From assembly GCA_016779985.1 (NCBI GenBank), contig JADHMP010000015.1:1-33190 (forward strand): a stretch of 33,190 bases of DNA, in the 5' to 3' direction. The position numbers were made by a program, and so were the translations under genes. Origin of the DNA: JADHMP01 sp016779985. GTDB taxonomy: Bacteria > Bacteroidota > Bacteroidia > Flavobacteriales > Flavobacteriaceae. This document shows positions 6,418 to 14,543 of this stretch, piece by piece. Numbering within the stretch: the first letter of the stretch is position 1; every line of letters starts with the position of its first letter. The notes beneath the pieces were generated by a model. That model was not told the origin of the DNA. It did no database searches and saw only the letters and a program-made list of their open reading frames with translations.

Positions 6418-6760
6418 TATATTCAGGGAGATTGAGGTTTGACTCTAAATTTTTATTAATCCCTTATTTTTTTTGGGGTAAAATTTAATATTTGATAACA
6501 AAAGTGAATTTCCACCCTGGAACTTTAAAGTTTGTTCATTTTGCTTTTTTTAAAAAGGAGCCTCTGAAGAAGAAAATAAATTGTAGAAACGATTCTCAAC
6601 TAAATTATAACTAATGATTTTTCAGAAGTTTTTTTGATCAAATCGCATTCTTTTTGACTAATTATTTTTGAAAGAGGAATAGTAAATACGTTAATAAATA
6701 TCATCCTAATCTTCTAATACTCTTCATAAAATGGGCTATTTTTGGACAAGCATATAGAGC
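6418..6760. other. Divergent intergenic region
   Basis: 343 bases between the divergent glutamine synthetase and purM-like genes. Apart from promoter boxes near each gene I see AT-rich sequence with no stable hairpin, tRNA or ORF of note. Confidence 0.5.
6737..6744 (+). promoter_or_regulatory. -7 box upstream of the purM-like operon
   Basis: TATTTTTG, an exact TAnnTTTG match, 16 bases before the ATG at 6761. No clear TTG stands at the right distance, so the promoter is less certain than that of glutamine synthetase. Confidence 0.4.
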
Positions 6761-7930
6761 ATGAATTCAGAACGCTATTTATTGAGAGGAGTTTCTGCCC
6801 AAAAACAGGAAGTTCACGATGCCATAAAAAATATAGACAAAGGGATTTATGAAAAGTCATTTTGTAAAATAGTGCCCGATGTTTTGTCGCACAGTCCTGA
6901 CCATGCGCTCGTAATGCACGCAGATGGTGCAGGCACCAAATCTTCCCTAGCTTACATGTATTGGAAAGAAACCAATGACCTTTCAGTTTGGAAAGGAATA
7001 GCCCAGGATGCAGTTGTAATGAATCTTGATGATCTCTTGTGTGTGGGGGTTACCCAAAATATTTTACTTTCTTCAACTATTGGGAGAAATAAAAATAATA
7101 TTCCAGGAGAGGTAATTACATCAATTATTAAAGGCACTGAAGAATTTCTTGAAAAAATGAGAGCTTTTGGAATTGAGATTACTAGTTCTGGCGGTGAGAC
7201 AGCAGACGTAGGTGATTTAGTTCGCACCGTAATTGTTGATTCAACAGTAACAGCCAGAATAAAACGCTCTGAAGTTATTGATAACAATAATATTCAGCCG
7301 GGAGACGTTATTGTAGGGTTGGCTTCATTTGGTCAAGCTACCTACGAAGAAGAATACAATGCAGGCATGGGTAGCAATGGTCTCACATCTGCTCGTCATG
7401 ACGTTTTTTCTAAAAAATGGGCAGAAAAATATCCTGAAAGTTTTGATCCAGACGTACCCGAAAATTTGGTCTACTCGGGTTCCAAAGAATTGATTTCAAA
7501 ACCCTCTTCTATTCCTTTAACGATTGGAAAAATGGTCCTATCTCCCACTCGAACCTATGCGCCAATTATGCATAAAATATTTGAAGAAATTGGTCGAAAA
7601 AATATACATGGGATGATACATTGTAGTGGTGGAGCTCAAACAAAAATATTACATTTTGTAGATCGACTTCATATCATTAAGGATAATCTTTTTGAACCCC
7701 CTCCCTTGTTCAAAATGATTCAGGATGAATCTGGTACAGCAAATCGTGAAATGTACCAGGTTTTCAATATGGGTCATCGTATGGAGTGCTACGTTTCAAA
7801 AGAATTTGCACAGCCACTAATCGCAATTGCCAAGGAGTTTAATGTTGAGGGACAGATTGTAGGTAGAGTTGAAGAAGCCAACAAAAAGAAACTTTCCATT
7901 ATTCTTCCTTCTGAACAACTTGAATACTAA
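6761..7930 (+). CDS. purM: Phosphoribosylformylglycinamidine cyclo-ligase (AIR synthetase), Bacteroidota type
   Basis: 389 aa. It should close the imidazole ring in purine synthesis: FGAM + ATP to AIR. The ATP-binding P-loop-like segment MHADGAGTKSS (52-62), AQDAVVMNLDDLLCVG (81-96) and SSGGETADVGD (142-152) are the PurM-family landmarks. A second domain follows GDVIVGLASFGQATY at about 182-196. Bacteroidota carry this longer, divergent form (about 390 aa, against about 345 in Escherichia coli). It heads a six-gene operon that also contains pyrF, so purine and pyrimidine genes are transcribed together. A distinct AIR-synthase-related protein is a less likely alternative. Confidence 0.88.
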   Translation: MNSERYLLRGVSAQKQEVHDAIKNIDKGIYEKSFCKIVPDVLSHSPDHALVMHADGAGTKSSLAYMYWKETNDLSVWKGIAQDAVVMNLDDLLCVGVTQNILLSSTIGRNKNNIPGEVITSIIKGTEEFLEKMRAFGIEITSSGGETADVGDLVRTVIVDSTVTARIKRSEVIDNNNIQPGDVIVGLASFGQATYEEEYNAGMGSNGLTSARHDVFSKKWAEKYPESFDPDVPENLVYSGSKELISKPSSIPLTIGKMVLSPTRTYAPIMHKIFEEIGRKNIHGMIHCSGGAQTKILHFVDRLHIIKDNLFEPPPLFKMIQDESGTANREMYQVFNMGHRMECYVSKEFAQPLIAIAKEFNVEGQIVGRVEEANKKKLSIILPSEQLEY

Positions 7931-7949
7931 CACAAAATTTTGAGATTCG

Positions 7950-8555
7950 ATGAATGGTAATTTGTTTTTATTATTTCTATTAGTATTCGTTCACCACTCA
8001 TTTTGGGCACAAGAAGATTTGTTTGCTGAGTTGGAAAGTGAAGCACCTCAAGAAGAACTCTTATTGCCTTCAAGAATGGTATTTACACAAAAATTTCTTT
8101 GGGGGGAGAAAGGTTTGTTTCGAAAAACAGGTATATCGCCTCTTAATATTGAACAACGTGAAAAAGAACTGAAATTAAGGCGTTCAATGTTGAAATGGCA
8201 TCAAATAATTGGTTATCTCACTCTAGCTGGAATGGTTACACAGGGATTTTTAGGAGGTAAGCTTTATAATAACTGGGAGAGAGGCCTTTATAGGACACAT
8301 AAAACTGTTGGAAATATTACTACGCTGAGCTATTTTACTGGCGCGGGTTTATCTTTATTTTCACCCCCTCCATTAACTAATAAAAAATATAAAGGACTTA
8401 ATTCAATTAAGGCACATAAATATTTAGCTTCAATACATTTCTCGGCTATGGTAGCAACTGGTATTTATAAGAATCGAAATAAAAAAATTCATAAATATTC
8501 TGCCTATACAGCTGTTGGAAGTTTTGCAGCAGCAGTGTTAGTATTTAAATTTTAA
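7950..8555 (+). CDS. Cytochrome b561-like four-helix membrane protein
   Basis: 201 aa. A signal peptide ends about residue 20 (SFWAQ), then an acidic stretch. Four hydrophobic helices follow at about 84-104, 117-137, 156-173 and 181-200, each beginning with a histidine: His84 (KWHQIIGYL), His117 (RTHKTVGN), His156 (KAHKYLASIH, with His163) and His181 (IHKYSAY). Paired histidines on four helices fit a two-heme b561-type electron carrier of the inner membrane. The neighbour, four bases on, encodes a YceI protein; b561 and YceI genes are often adjacent. The fold and heme binding are inferred; there is no strong sequence motif. It lies 19 bases after purM. Confidence 0.6.
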   Translation: MNGNLFLLFLLVFVHHSFWAQEDLFAELESEAPQEELLLPSRMVFTQKFLWGEKGLFRKTGISPLNIEQREKELKLRRSMLKWHQIIGYLTLAGMVTQGFLGGKLYNNWERGLYRTHKTVGNITTLSYFTGAGLSLFSPPPLTNKKYKGLNSIKAHKYLASIHFSAMVATGIYKNRNKKIHKYSAYTAVGSFAAAVLVFKF

Positions 8556-8559
8556 TATA

Positions 8560-9108
8560 ATGAGACTTACGATCATGTTTTTTTTGAGTTTTTTAAGTGT
8601 TGGCCTCGTAGCACAATCTACATCATGGAAAACCGCAAAGGAAAGCTCTGTTATTTCATATAGTGCTGCTCATATTTTACATCCATGGAAAGGAATCAAT
8701 AAAAATATTTTAGGCATTGCAGTAGTCGATTCATCAAATGAGAGCATTGAGAAAATGGCAATTTTGGTTTATGTGAAAGACTTTGATAGCAATAATTCAA
8801 ATCGAGATGCTCACGCTTTAGAGGTTTTAGAAGCCCTCCTATTTCCTCAGGTAAAGTTTTTCAGTGAAAAAATTAGTATCAATAATGAACAAGTTAATCT
8901 TGAAGGTACACTTGATTTTCATGGAGAAAAAGCACCCTTAGAAATTGTTGGAAAGGCAAATTGGTTTGAGAATAAGTTAAAATTAAGTGGTAATTTTGTC
9001 ATACAACCAACTAAATTCAAAGTTGAGCTTCCCACTTTTATGATGATTCCTATTAATGATAAGTTAGAATTTGATTTTGAATTAACCTTTGAAGATGAAA
9101 AGAAATGA
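8560..9108 (+). CDS. YceI-like periplasmic lipocalin-fold protein
   Basis: 182 aa. Signal peptide MRLTIMFFLSFLSVGLVAQ, then a beta-rich domain with YceI features: an N-terminal S.ISYSAAHILHPW-type strand near 30-41, a middle strand with VEALLFPQ-like sequence and a C-terminal LEGTLDFHG plus repeated strands from about 110 to 175. YceI proteins bind isoprenoid quinone-like lipids in a barrel. The exact ligand here is unknown. It is four bases after the b561-like gene and 29 bases before prfA, so the pair travels inside the purM-prfA operon. The pair may handle a quinone at the periplasmic face; this is inferred. Confidence 0.72.
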   Translation: MRLTIMFFLSFLSVGLVAQSTSWKTAKESSVISYSAAHILHPWKGINKNILGIAVVDSSNESIEKMAILVYVKDFDSNNSNRDAHALEVLEALLFPQVKFFSEKISINNEQVNLEGTLDFHGEKAPLEIVGKANWFENKLKLSGNFVIQPTKFKVELPTFMMIPINDKLEFDFELTFEDEKK

Positions 9109-9137
9109 GCTTTGAGGCTTTATAATATGAGTTTAAT

Positions 9138-10217
9138 ATGATAGAGAAATTAAAAGTCATTCAGCAGCGTTTCGATGAAGTATCAGATTTGATTATTCAG
9201 CCACAAATTATTGCTGATCAGAAAAGATACATTCAACTGAATAAAGAATATAAAGATTTGTCAGAGTTGGTTTCTAAAATGAATCAGTACCAAAATTTGC
9301 TCTCTAATATTGAGGAAGCTGAACTAATGCTGAAGCAAGAAACTGATCAAGAAATGCTTGAAATGGCTCGTTTTGAGCTTGATCAGTCTAAAGAAGAATT
9401 GCCCAAAATAGAAGAGCAAATTAAAATGATGCTCATTCCAAAAAATCCAGAGGATGCCAAAAACGTTGTTATAGAGATTCGAGCGGGAACAGGTGGTGAT
9501 GAGGCAAGTATTTTTGCGGGTGACTTATACCGAATGTATTCCAAATTTTGTCAATCAAAAGGGTGGTCTTCAAGTCTTGTAGATGCTAATGAAGGGGCAG
9601 CAGGAGGGTTCAAAGAAATTATATTTGAAGTAAATGGAGAAGACGTTTATGGAACTCTAAAATATGAGTCTGGTGTCCATCGAGTGCAACGAGTACCCCA
9701 AACTGAAACACAAGGGCGAGTGCATACATCAGCAGCAACAGTAATGATCTTGCCTGAGGCAGAGGAATTTGATATAGAAATTGATATGAACGAGGTGCGT
9801 ATTGACTATTTTTGTTCCTCGGGTCCAGGTGGTCAATCTGTAAACACCACTTACTCTGCCGTTCGCTTGACCCACGAACCCACAGGTATTGTAGCTCAAT
9901 GCCAAGATCAAAAATCACAACATAAAAACAAAGACAAAGCCTTAAAAGTTTTACGTTCACGCCTATATGAACTTGAACTTCAAAAAAAACTAGCTTCAGA
10001 TGCTGCTAAGAGAAATGCATTGGTTTCGTCTGGTGACCGCTCTGCCAAAATAAGGACCTACAATTATCCACAGGGTAGGGTGACAGATCATAGAATTGGT
10101 CTCACCCTGTATGACCTTCCAAACATCATAAATGGCGATATTCAGAAACTAATAGATGAATTATTACTCTATCAAAATACGCAAAAAATGAAAGAAGCAG
10201 GAGAGGAGGTTCTATGA
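9138..10217 (+). CDS. prfA: Peptide chain release factor 1
   Basis: 359 aa, full length. It ends translation at UAA and UAG codons. Domain 1 is a coiled helix region (1-100), followed by RAGTGGDEASIFAGDLYRMY (115-134). The catalytic GGQ is at 231-233 in SSGPGGQSVNTTYSAVRLTH. The codon-recognition tripeptide is PQT at 187-189 (RVPQTETQGR), where E. coli has PAT; the key Pro and Thr remain. No frameshift is seen, so it is RF1, not the frameshifted RF2. The stop codon overlaps the pyrF start (ATGA), so the two genes are translationally coupled. Confidence 0.97.
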   Translation: MIEKLKVIQQRFDEVSDLIIQPQIIADQKRYIQLNKEYKDLSELVSKMNQYQNLLSNIEEAELMLKQETDQEMLEMARFELDQSKEELPKIEEQIKMMLIPKNPEDAKNVVIEIRAGTGGDEASIFAGDLYRMYSKFCQSKGWSSSLVDANEGAAGGFKEIIFEVNGEDVYGTLKYESGVHRVQRVPQTETQGRVHTSAATVMILPEAEEFDIEIDMNEVRIDYFCSSGPGGQSVNTTYSAVRLTHEPTGIVAQCQDQKSQHKNKDKALKVLRSRLYELELQKKLASDAAKRNALVSSGDRSAKIRTYNYPQGRVTDHRIGLTLYDLPNIINGDIQKLIDELLLYQNTQKMKEAGEEVL

Positions 10218-11041
10218 AACGCAGTGCATTGATTGATCAAATTAAACAAAAAAGTTCATTTTTATGTGTTGGCTTAGATATTGATCTGGAAAAAATTCCA
10301 ACACATCTTTTAAAAGTAGAAGATCCACTTTTTTCTTTCAGTAAAGCTATTGTTGATGCAACAGCACCTTTTGCTGTTGCATTTAAACCTAATATTGCAT
10401 TTTTTGAAGCTTATGGATCTAAAGGTTGGATTTCTTTAGAAAAACTTATTTCCTACATTAATACCATTTATCCCGAAATTTTCACAATCGCAGATGCTAA
10501 AAGAGGTGACATTGGCAACACGGCAGCACGATATGCTAAAGCTTTTTTCGAAACCTTAGGGTTTGATGCCGTCACTGTAGCTCCCTATATGGGGAGAGAT
10601 GCAGTAGAACCTTTTTTAGAGTTTACAGAAAAACAGACCGTTTTGTTGGGCTTAACTTCTAACCCAAGCGCTGCTGATTTTCAATATCATCCCAATACTG
10701 AAATACCCCTATATAAAAAAGTTTTGAAGGCCAGTCAGCAATGGAAAAATTCCTCACAACTAATGTATGTTGTTGGAGCCACAAAATCAGATGCCTTAAA
10801 AGAAATTAGGCGCCTCTTACCCGACTCCTTTTTACTAGTTCCAGGTCTAGGTGCACAGGGCGGAAGCTTGCAGGAGGTTGCTGAAGCTGGACTGAATCAA
10901 GACTGTGGACTTTTGGTCAATTCCTCTCGTAGCATTCTATATGCCAGTCAGGATGAGCATTTTGCTCAAGCTGCAGCAGAACAAGCCCAATCTTACCAAA
11001 AAGAAATGCAACACTATCTATCTAAAATTAACCTACTCTAA
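10214..11041 (+). CDS. pyrF: Orotidine 5'-phosphate decarboxylase, long type
   Basis: 275 aa. It makes UMP from OMP, the last step of pyrimidine nucleotide synthesis. The N-terminus has FLCVGLDID (16-24), and the catalytic Asp94-x-Lys96-x-x-Asp99 lies in TIADAKRGDIGN. The phosphate-binding end follows in LVPGLGAQGG near 212-221. The length matches the longer group 2 family (about 270 aa) common in Bacteroidota. Its start overlaps the prfA stop and its TAA shares a base with the ATG of the next gene. Confidence 0.95.
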   Translation: MKRSALIDQIKQKSSFLCVGLDIDLEKIPTHLLKVEDPLFSFSKAIVDATAPFAVAFKPNIAFFEAYGSKGWISLEKLISYINTIYPEIFTIADAKRGDIGNTAARYAKAFFETLGFDAVTVAPYMGRDAVEPFLEFTEKQTVLLGLTSNPSAADFQYHPNTEIPLYKKVLKASQQWKNSSQLMYVVGATKSDALKEIRRLLPDSFLLVPGLGAQGGSLQEVAEAGLNQDCGLLVNSSRSILYASQDEHFAQAAAEQAQSYQKEMQHYLSKINLL

Positions 11042-11814
11042 TGCTTCACTATTTATGCTTTAAAAATCCAAATAAAGACGTTTCTTGGCTAACTTTTATT
11101 CATGGAGCAGGAGGAAACTCATCTATTTGGTCTCAGCAAATTCGTTTTTTTAAACAATTTTATCATCTTCTTCTCATTGATTTAAGAGGACATGGAAAGT
11201 CAATTTCACATGAATTTGATGAAGTTTACACTTTTGAAAACGTAACTGAAGATATTATTCAAGTTTTAGATAAAGAAGTCATTAAAAAGTCCCATTTTGT
11301 GGGTATTTCATTAGGAAGCATTTTAATTAGAAAAATTGCTGATAGCCACCCAGAACGCATGTCCAAATTAGTTCTCGCAGGGGCTATTTTAAATCTCAAT
11401 CTACGGTCTAAAATATTAATGTATTTAGGAAAAATGACTCAGTCAATCCTACCATTTATTTGGATTTACACATTTTTTGCGCATGTCATCTTGCCCTATA
11501 GAAATCATCGAAAGTCAAGACGACTTTTTATTAGAGAAGCAAAAAAATTGTCTCATCAGGAGTTTTTAAGATGGTATCGCCTTACTAATGATTTGATGCC
11601 CTATCTAAAAGACTTTCGTAAAAAAAAGATCCTTATACCAACGCTATACATTATGGGTAGTCAGGATTATATGTTTTTGCCTTTTGTTAAAAAAAATGTA
11701 GCTAAAGATAAAAGCACATCGTTGTTGGTTTTAAATAAATGTGGTCATGTTGTAAACATTGAAAAGCCAAATGAATTTAATGAAGGCATGTTACACTTTC
11801 TTGAATTGGATTAA
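11041..11814 (+). CDS. Alpha/beta-hydrolase fold protein
   Basis: 257 aa. The fold is clear: oxyanion-hole HGAGGNSS (21-28), DLRGHGKS (47-54), nucleophile Ser90 in GISLGS, Asp209 in GSQDYMF and His236 in CGHVVNIEKP, the canonical catalytic triad. A helical cap with the hydrophobic segment LPFIWIYTFFAHVILP (137-152) suggests a lipid-like or membrane-associated substrate, which is only a guess. Many such proteins are esterases or lactonases; the substrate cannot be read from sequence. It is the last gene of the operon, its start overlapping the pyrF stop, and its 3' end overlaps purU by four bases. Confidence 0.85.
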   Translation: MLHYLCFKNPNKDVSWLTFIHGAGGNSSIWSQQIRFFKQFYHLLLIDLRGHGKSISHEFDEVYTFENVTEDIIQVLDKEVIKKSHFVGISLGSILIRKIADSHPERMSKLVLAGAILNLNLRSKILMYLGKMTQSILPFIWIYTFFAHVILPYRNHRKSRRLFIREAKKLSHQEFLRWYRLTNDLMPYLKDFRKKKILIPTLYIMGSQDYMFLPFVKKNVAKDKSTSLLVLNKCGHVVNIEKPNEFNEGMLHFLELD

Positions 11815-12665
11815 GTAAACACAACTGTTTTATTGTTGTAAACCATTACTTTTCTTTCGGTATGAAGTTTTAATGCTCTCAGAAGAACAAGACGTTCCAA
11901 ATCTCTCCCCTTATCAATAAAATCTGAAACATTATGGGCGTGAGAAACACGAGTAATATCTTGTTCAATGATGGGCCCTGCATCAAGTTCTTCTGTGACG
12001 TAGTGGCTTGTGGCACCAATAATTTTCACACCTCTTTCAAATGCAGAATGATATGGTTTTGCTCCCGGAAATGCAGGTAAAAAGGAATGATGAATGTTTA
12101 TTATTTTATCACGATATTGATTGATTATCTTACTTGAAACAATTTGCATATAACGTGCTAGAACCACACAATCTATGTTGTGTTCTTTTAATAGTGCCAC
12201 TTGCTTATCCTCCGCTTCAGGTTTGTTTTCTTTAGTCACAATAATATGGTGAAAGGGTAAGTTGAATTGATTGGCTATAGGTTCTAAATCTTTGTGATTA
12301 CTGATGATAAAGGGTATTTCACAATGCAATTTACCTGCTTGTTGTTGTGCTAAAATATCATAGAGACAGTGTTCATATTTAGATACAAAAACTGCCAGTT
12401 TTGGTCTCTTTTCTTCTAAATAAAAAGTACAATTAAGCTCAAATAATTTCCCCAACTCTTGATTAAAGGCATCTTGAAATTCTGAAAAAGCATCAGTATC
12501 AAAATTCCCCTCTAAAACAACTCGCATAAAAAAAGCGCTATGAATTCTATCTACATATTGGTCAATGTAAACGATATTGCCCTGTCGTTGGTGAATAAAA
12601 TCCGTTACTCCAGCAATAATTCCTTTTTTATCATGACAATGCATTAACAAAATCAATCTTTTCAT
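11811..12665 (-). CDS. purU: Formyltetrahydrofolate deformylase
   Basis: 284 aa. It hydrolyses 10-formyl-tetrahydrofolate to formate and tetrahydrofolate, keeping the one-carbon pool balanced and feeding PurT where present. An N-terminal ACT-like domain (about 1-85) is followed by a formyl-transferase domain. The catalytic residues are Asn190, His192 (INIHHSFLPAFPGAKPYHSA) and Asp228 (TEELDAGPI). The ACT domain distinguishes it from PurN. It converges on the hydrolase gene with a four-base overlap, and its promoter is separated from the Amt cluster by a terminator. No clear TAnnTTTG box is seen in the short gap. Confidence 0.94.
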   Translation of the reverse strand: MKRLILLMHCHDKKGIIAGVTDFIHQRQGNIVYIDQYVDRIHSAFFMRVVLEGNFDTDAFSEFQDAFNQELGKLFELNCTFYLEEKRPKLAVFVSKYEHCLYDILAQQQAGKLHCEIPFIISNHKDLEPIANQFNLPFHHIIVTKENKPEAEDKQVALLKEHNIDCVVLARYMQIVSSKIINQYRDKIINIHHSFLPAFPGAKPYHSAFERGVKIIGATSHYVTEELDAGPIIEQDITRVSHAHNVSDFIDKGRDLERLVLLRALKLHTERKVMVYNNKTVVFT

Positions 12666-12744
12666 ATAGTCAAATTAAATTTGTGCAAATTACTAAAAAC
12701 ACTTGTTTCAAAGTGTAGCTTCTAAATTGAATTCTTTAGAATAA

Positions 12745-12773
12745 AAAAACCTCTCCGAAAAGGAGAGGTTTTT
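12745..12773 (-). terminator. Terminator of the ammonium transporter cluster
   Basis: A stem AAAAACCTCTCC / GGAGAGGTTTTT (12 pairs) with a 5-base loop and T-tracts on both sides. It stops transcription of the second amt gene before purU. Confidence 0.85.
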
Positions 12774-12806
12774 ACTTTGAAATATTTTCAACGAGTAAAT
12801 AATATT

Positions 12807-14048
12807 TTAATGTTGATTTAATCTAAAATCAGCATAGGCATCCATACCGTGTTCTGAAATATCAAGTCCTCTTACTTCTTCTTCTGCATCTACTCTAAGA
12901 CCAATTGTTGCTTTGATAAGATATAAAAACAGGAATGCTGTGACACAAGAAAATGCACCAATAACCCCAATTCCGATGAGTTGAGCTATAAGTTGTTCTA
13001 CCCCAGCCAAAGCGCCAAAAAGACCAACGGCGAGAGTACCCCAAATACCACAAATAAGATGCACTGCAATAGCTCCTACAGGATCATCTAATTTCAAACG
13101 ATCGATAAGAGCCACACCAAGAACAATTATAACACCAGCAATTAATCCGATGAGAATAGCGTCGGTAGGACTCATTTGATCTGCGCCAGCTGTTATTCCA
13201 ACGAGCCCTCCCAAGACGCCATTCATAAACATCGTGATATCAAAGTTTTTATATAAGATATTCGAAAAAATAGCAGCTGAAACGCCCCCAGCAGCAGCAG
13301 CTAAACATGTGGTGACCAAAGTCAACGAAGTTAGTTCAGGGTCGGCAGATAAAACAGAACCTCCGTTAAATCCAAACCAGCCTAACCAGAGAATAAGAAC
13401 TCCTGCGGCAGCCAGAGGAATATTATGACCCATAATAGCTTGAGCTTTTCCCTCAGCATTAAATTTACCAATTCGCGCTCCAAGAAGAAAAACAGCAATT
13501 AAGGCTGCCCATCCTCCTACAGAATGCACTAGTGTAGAACCTGCAAAATCGTAAAATCCAAGTTGATCTAAAAATCCACCTCCCCATTTCCAAGAGCCAA
13601 CAATAGGGTAGGTGATGCCTACATAAAGAACAGTAAAAAGCATAAAGCTTTGCAATTTGATTCGTTCAGCAACTGCACCAGAAACTATTGTTGCTGCAGT
13701 GGCAGCGAACATTCCTTGAAAGAGAAAGTCTGTCCACCAGGTATAACCTCCATCTGCATATGCCGTAGTCATTCCTCCTTCTGGCGCACCAATACCAAAG
13801 CCAGCAAATTTTAATATTCCGGAGGACCCTTCTTCAAATCCTGGATACATTAGGTTGAATCCTCCTAGGCAATAGATTAATAAGCCTATGGTGATCACAA
13901 AAAAGTTTTTAAATAAAATATTGACTGTATTTTTTTGTCTTGTTAGTCCAATCTCTAATAAAGAAAATCCAAGATGCATAAAAAATACTAGTGCTGTACA
14001 GATCATCATCCATACGTTGTTAGCTGTAAATAAAGCAGCGCTTTCCAT
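12807..14048 (-). CDS. amt: Ammonium transporter, Amt family (second copy)
   Basis: 413 aa, eleven predicted spans. It conducts ammonium across the inner membrane. The family landmarks are present: Asp167 in YDFAGST, the twin histidines His175 (LVHSVGGWAAL) and His330 (AVHLICGIWG), and WLGWFGFNGGS (221-231). The C-terminus RGLDISEHGMDAYADF is the conserved tail that couples Amt to P-II. It follows the P-II gene by 22 bases on the same strand, the standard glnK-amtB arrangement. About half its residues match the other Amt at 14544-15806, so the two are diverged paralogues, not recent duplicates. Confidence 0.95.
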   Translation of the reverse strand: MESAALFTANNVWMMICTALVFFMHLGFSLLEIGLTRQKNTVNILFKNFFVITIGLLIYCLGGFNLMYPGFEEGSSGILKFAGFGIGAPEGGMTTAYADGGYTWWTDFLFQGMFAATAATIVSGAVAERIKLQSFMLFTVLYVGITYPIVGSWKWGGGFLDQLGFYDFAGSTLVHSVGGWAALIAVFLLGARIGKFNAEGKAQAIMGHNIPLAAAGVLILWLGWFGFNGGSVLSADPELTSLTLVTTCLAAAAGGVSAAIFSNILYKNFDITMFMNGVLGGLVGITAGADQMSPTDAILIGLIAGVIIVLGVALIDRLKLDDPVGAIAVHLICGIWGTLAVGLFGALAGVEQLIAQLIGIGVIGAFSCVTAFLFLYLIKATIGLRVDAEEEVRGLDISEHGMDAYADFRLNQH

Positions 14049-14070
14049 AAAATTTAGTTTTGATTTGTTT

Positions 14071-14409
14071 TTAGTTTAATGATTTCCCCCCTTTTTCTCC
14101 TGTTCTTATTCGATAGGCTTCTTCAATGGTATATACGAAAATTTTACCATCACCTACTTTGTCCGTAGCTGCCGATTTTAAAATGGCATCAATGGTGGGA
14201 TTTAAGAAGTCATCGTTGACTACTATTGAAATATATCTTCTTTGGATTTCAGAAGTGCTATAGCTTATGCCTCTGTAAACATGCCCTTCTTTTTCATTCC
14301 CAACACCAGTGACATCCCAATAGCTAAAGAAGTTTACTTCAACATTGTGAAGTGCTTCTTTGACTTCGTCAAATTTTGATTTTCGAATAATTGCTTCAAT
14401 TTTTTTCAT
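14071..14409 (-). CDS. glnK: Nitrogen regulatory protein P-II
   Basis: 112 aa. It senses ATP/ADP and 2-oxoglutarate and blocks Amt channels by inserting its T loop. The T loop (about 37-54) holds Tyr45 and Tyr50 in HVYRGISYST; in enterobacterial GlnB/GlnK the second is the uridylylated Tyr51. The B loop TDKVGDGKI (82-90) and C loop RIRTGEKG (100-107) are typical. The loop is one residue shorter than in E. coli. Coupling to the adjacent amt supports GlnK over GlnB. A hairpin terminator upstream separates it from the first amt gene, so read-through or its own promoter must supply transcripts. Confidence 0.95.
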   Translation of the reverse strand: MKKIEAIIRKSKFDEVKEALHNVEVNFFSYWDVTGVGNEKEGHVYRGISYSTSEIQRRYISIVVNDDFLNPTIDAILKSAATDKVGDGKIFVYTIEEAYRIRTGEKGGKSLN

Positions 14410-14486
14410 AATGTATCTGTTTTAAAAAAGTATTGTGGGGTCAAATAAAATGAAATTATTATGAATATTTTTCTTTAAAAGAAAAA

Positions 14487-14512
14487 ACTTCCCTTATGAA
14501 AATAAGGGAAGT
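14487..14512 (-). terminator. Terminator or attenuator between the first amt and P-II
   Basis: A perfect 11-base stem ACTTCCCTTAT / ATAAGGGAAGT with a 4-base loop, followed on the minus strand by a run of six T. It lies 31 bases after the first amt stop and 77 bases before the P-II start. It could cut the cluster into two units, or partly terminate so that porin and first Amt are made in excess. Confidence 0.85.
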
Positions 14513-14543
14513 GATATACTTGTTAAAATAATAAAGTTAAATA

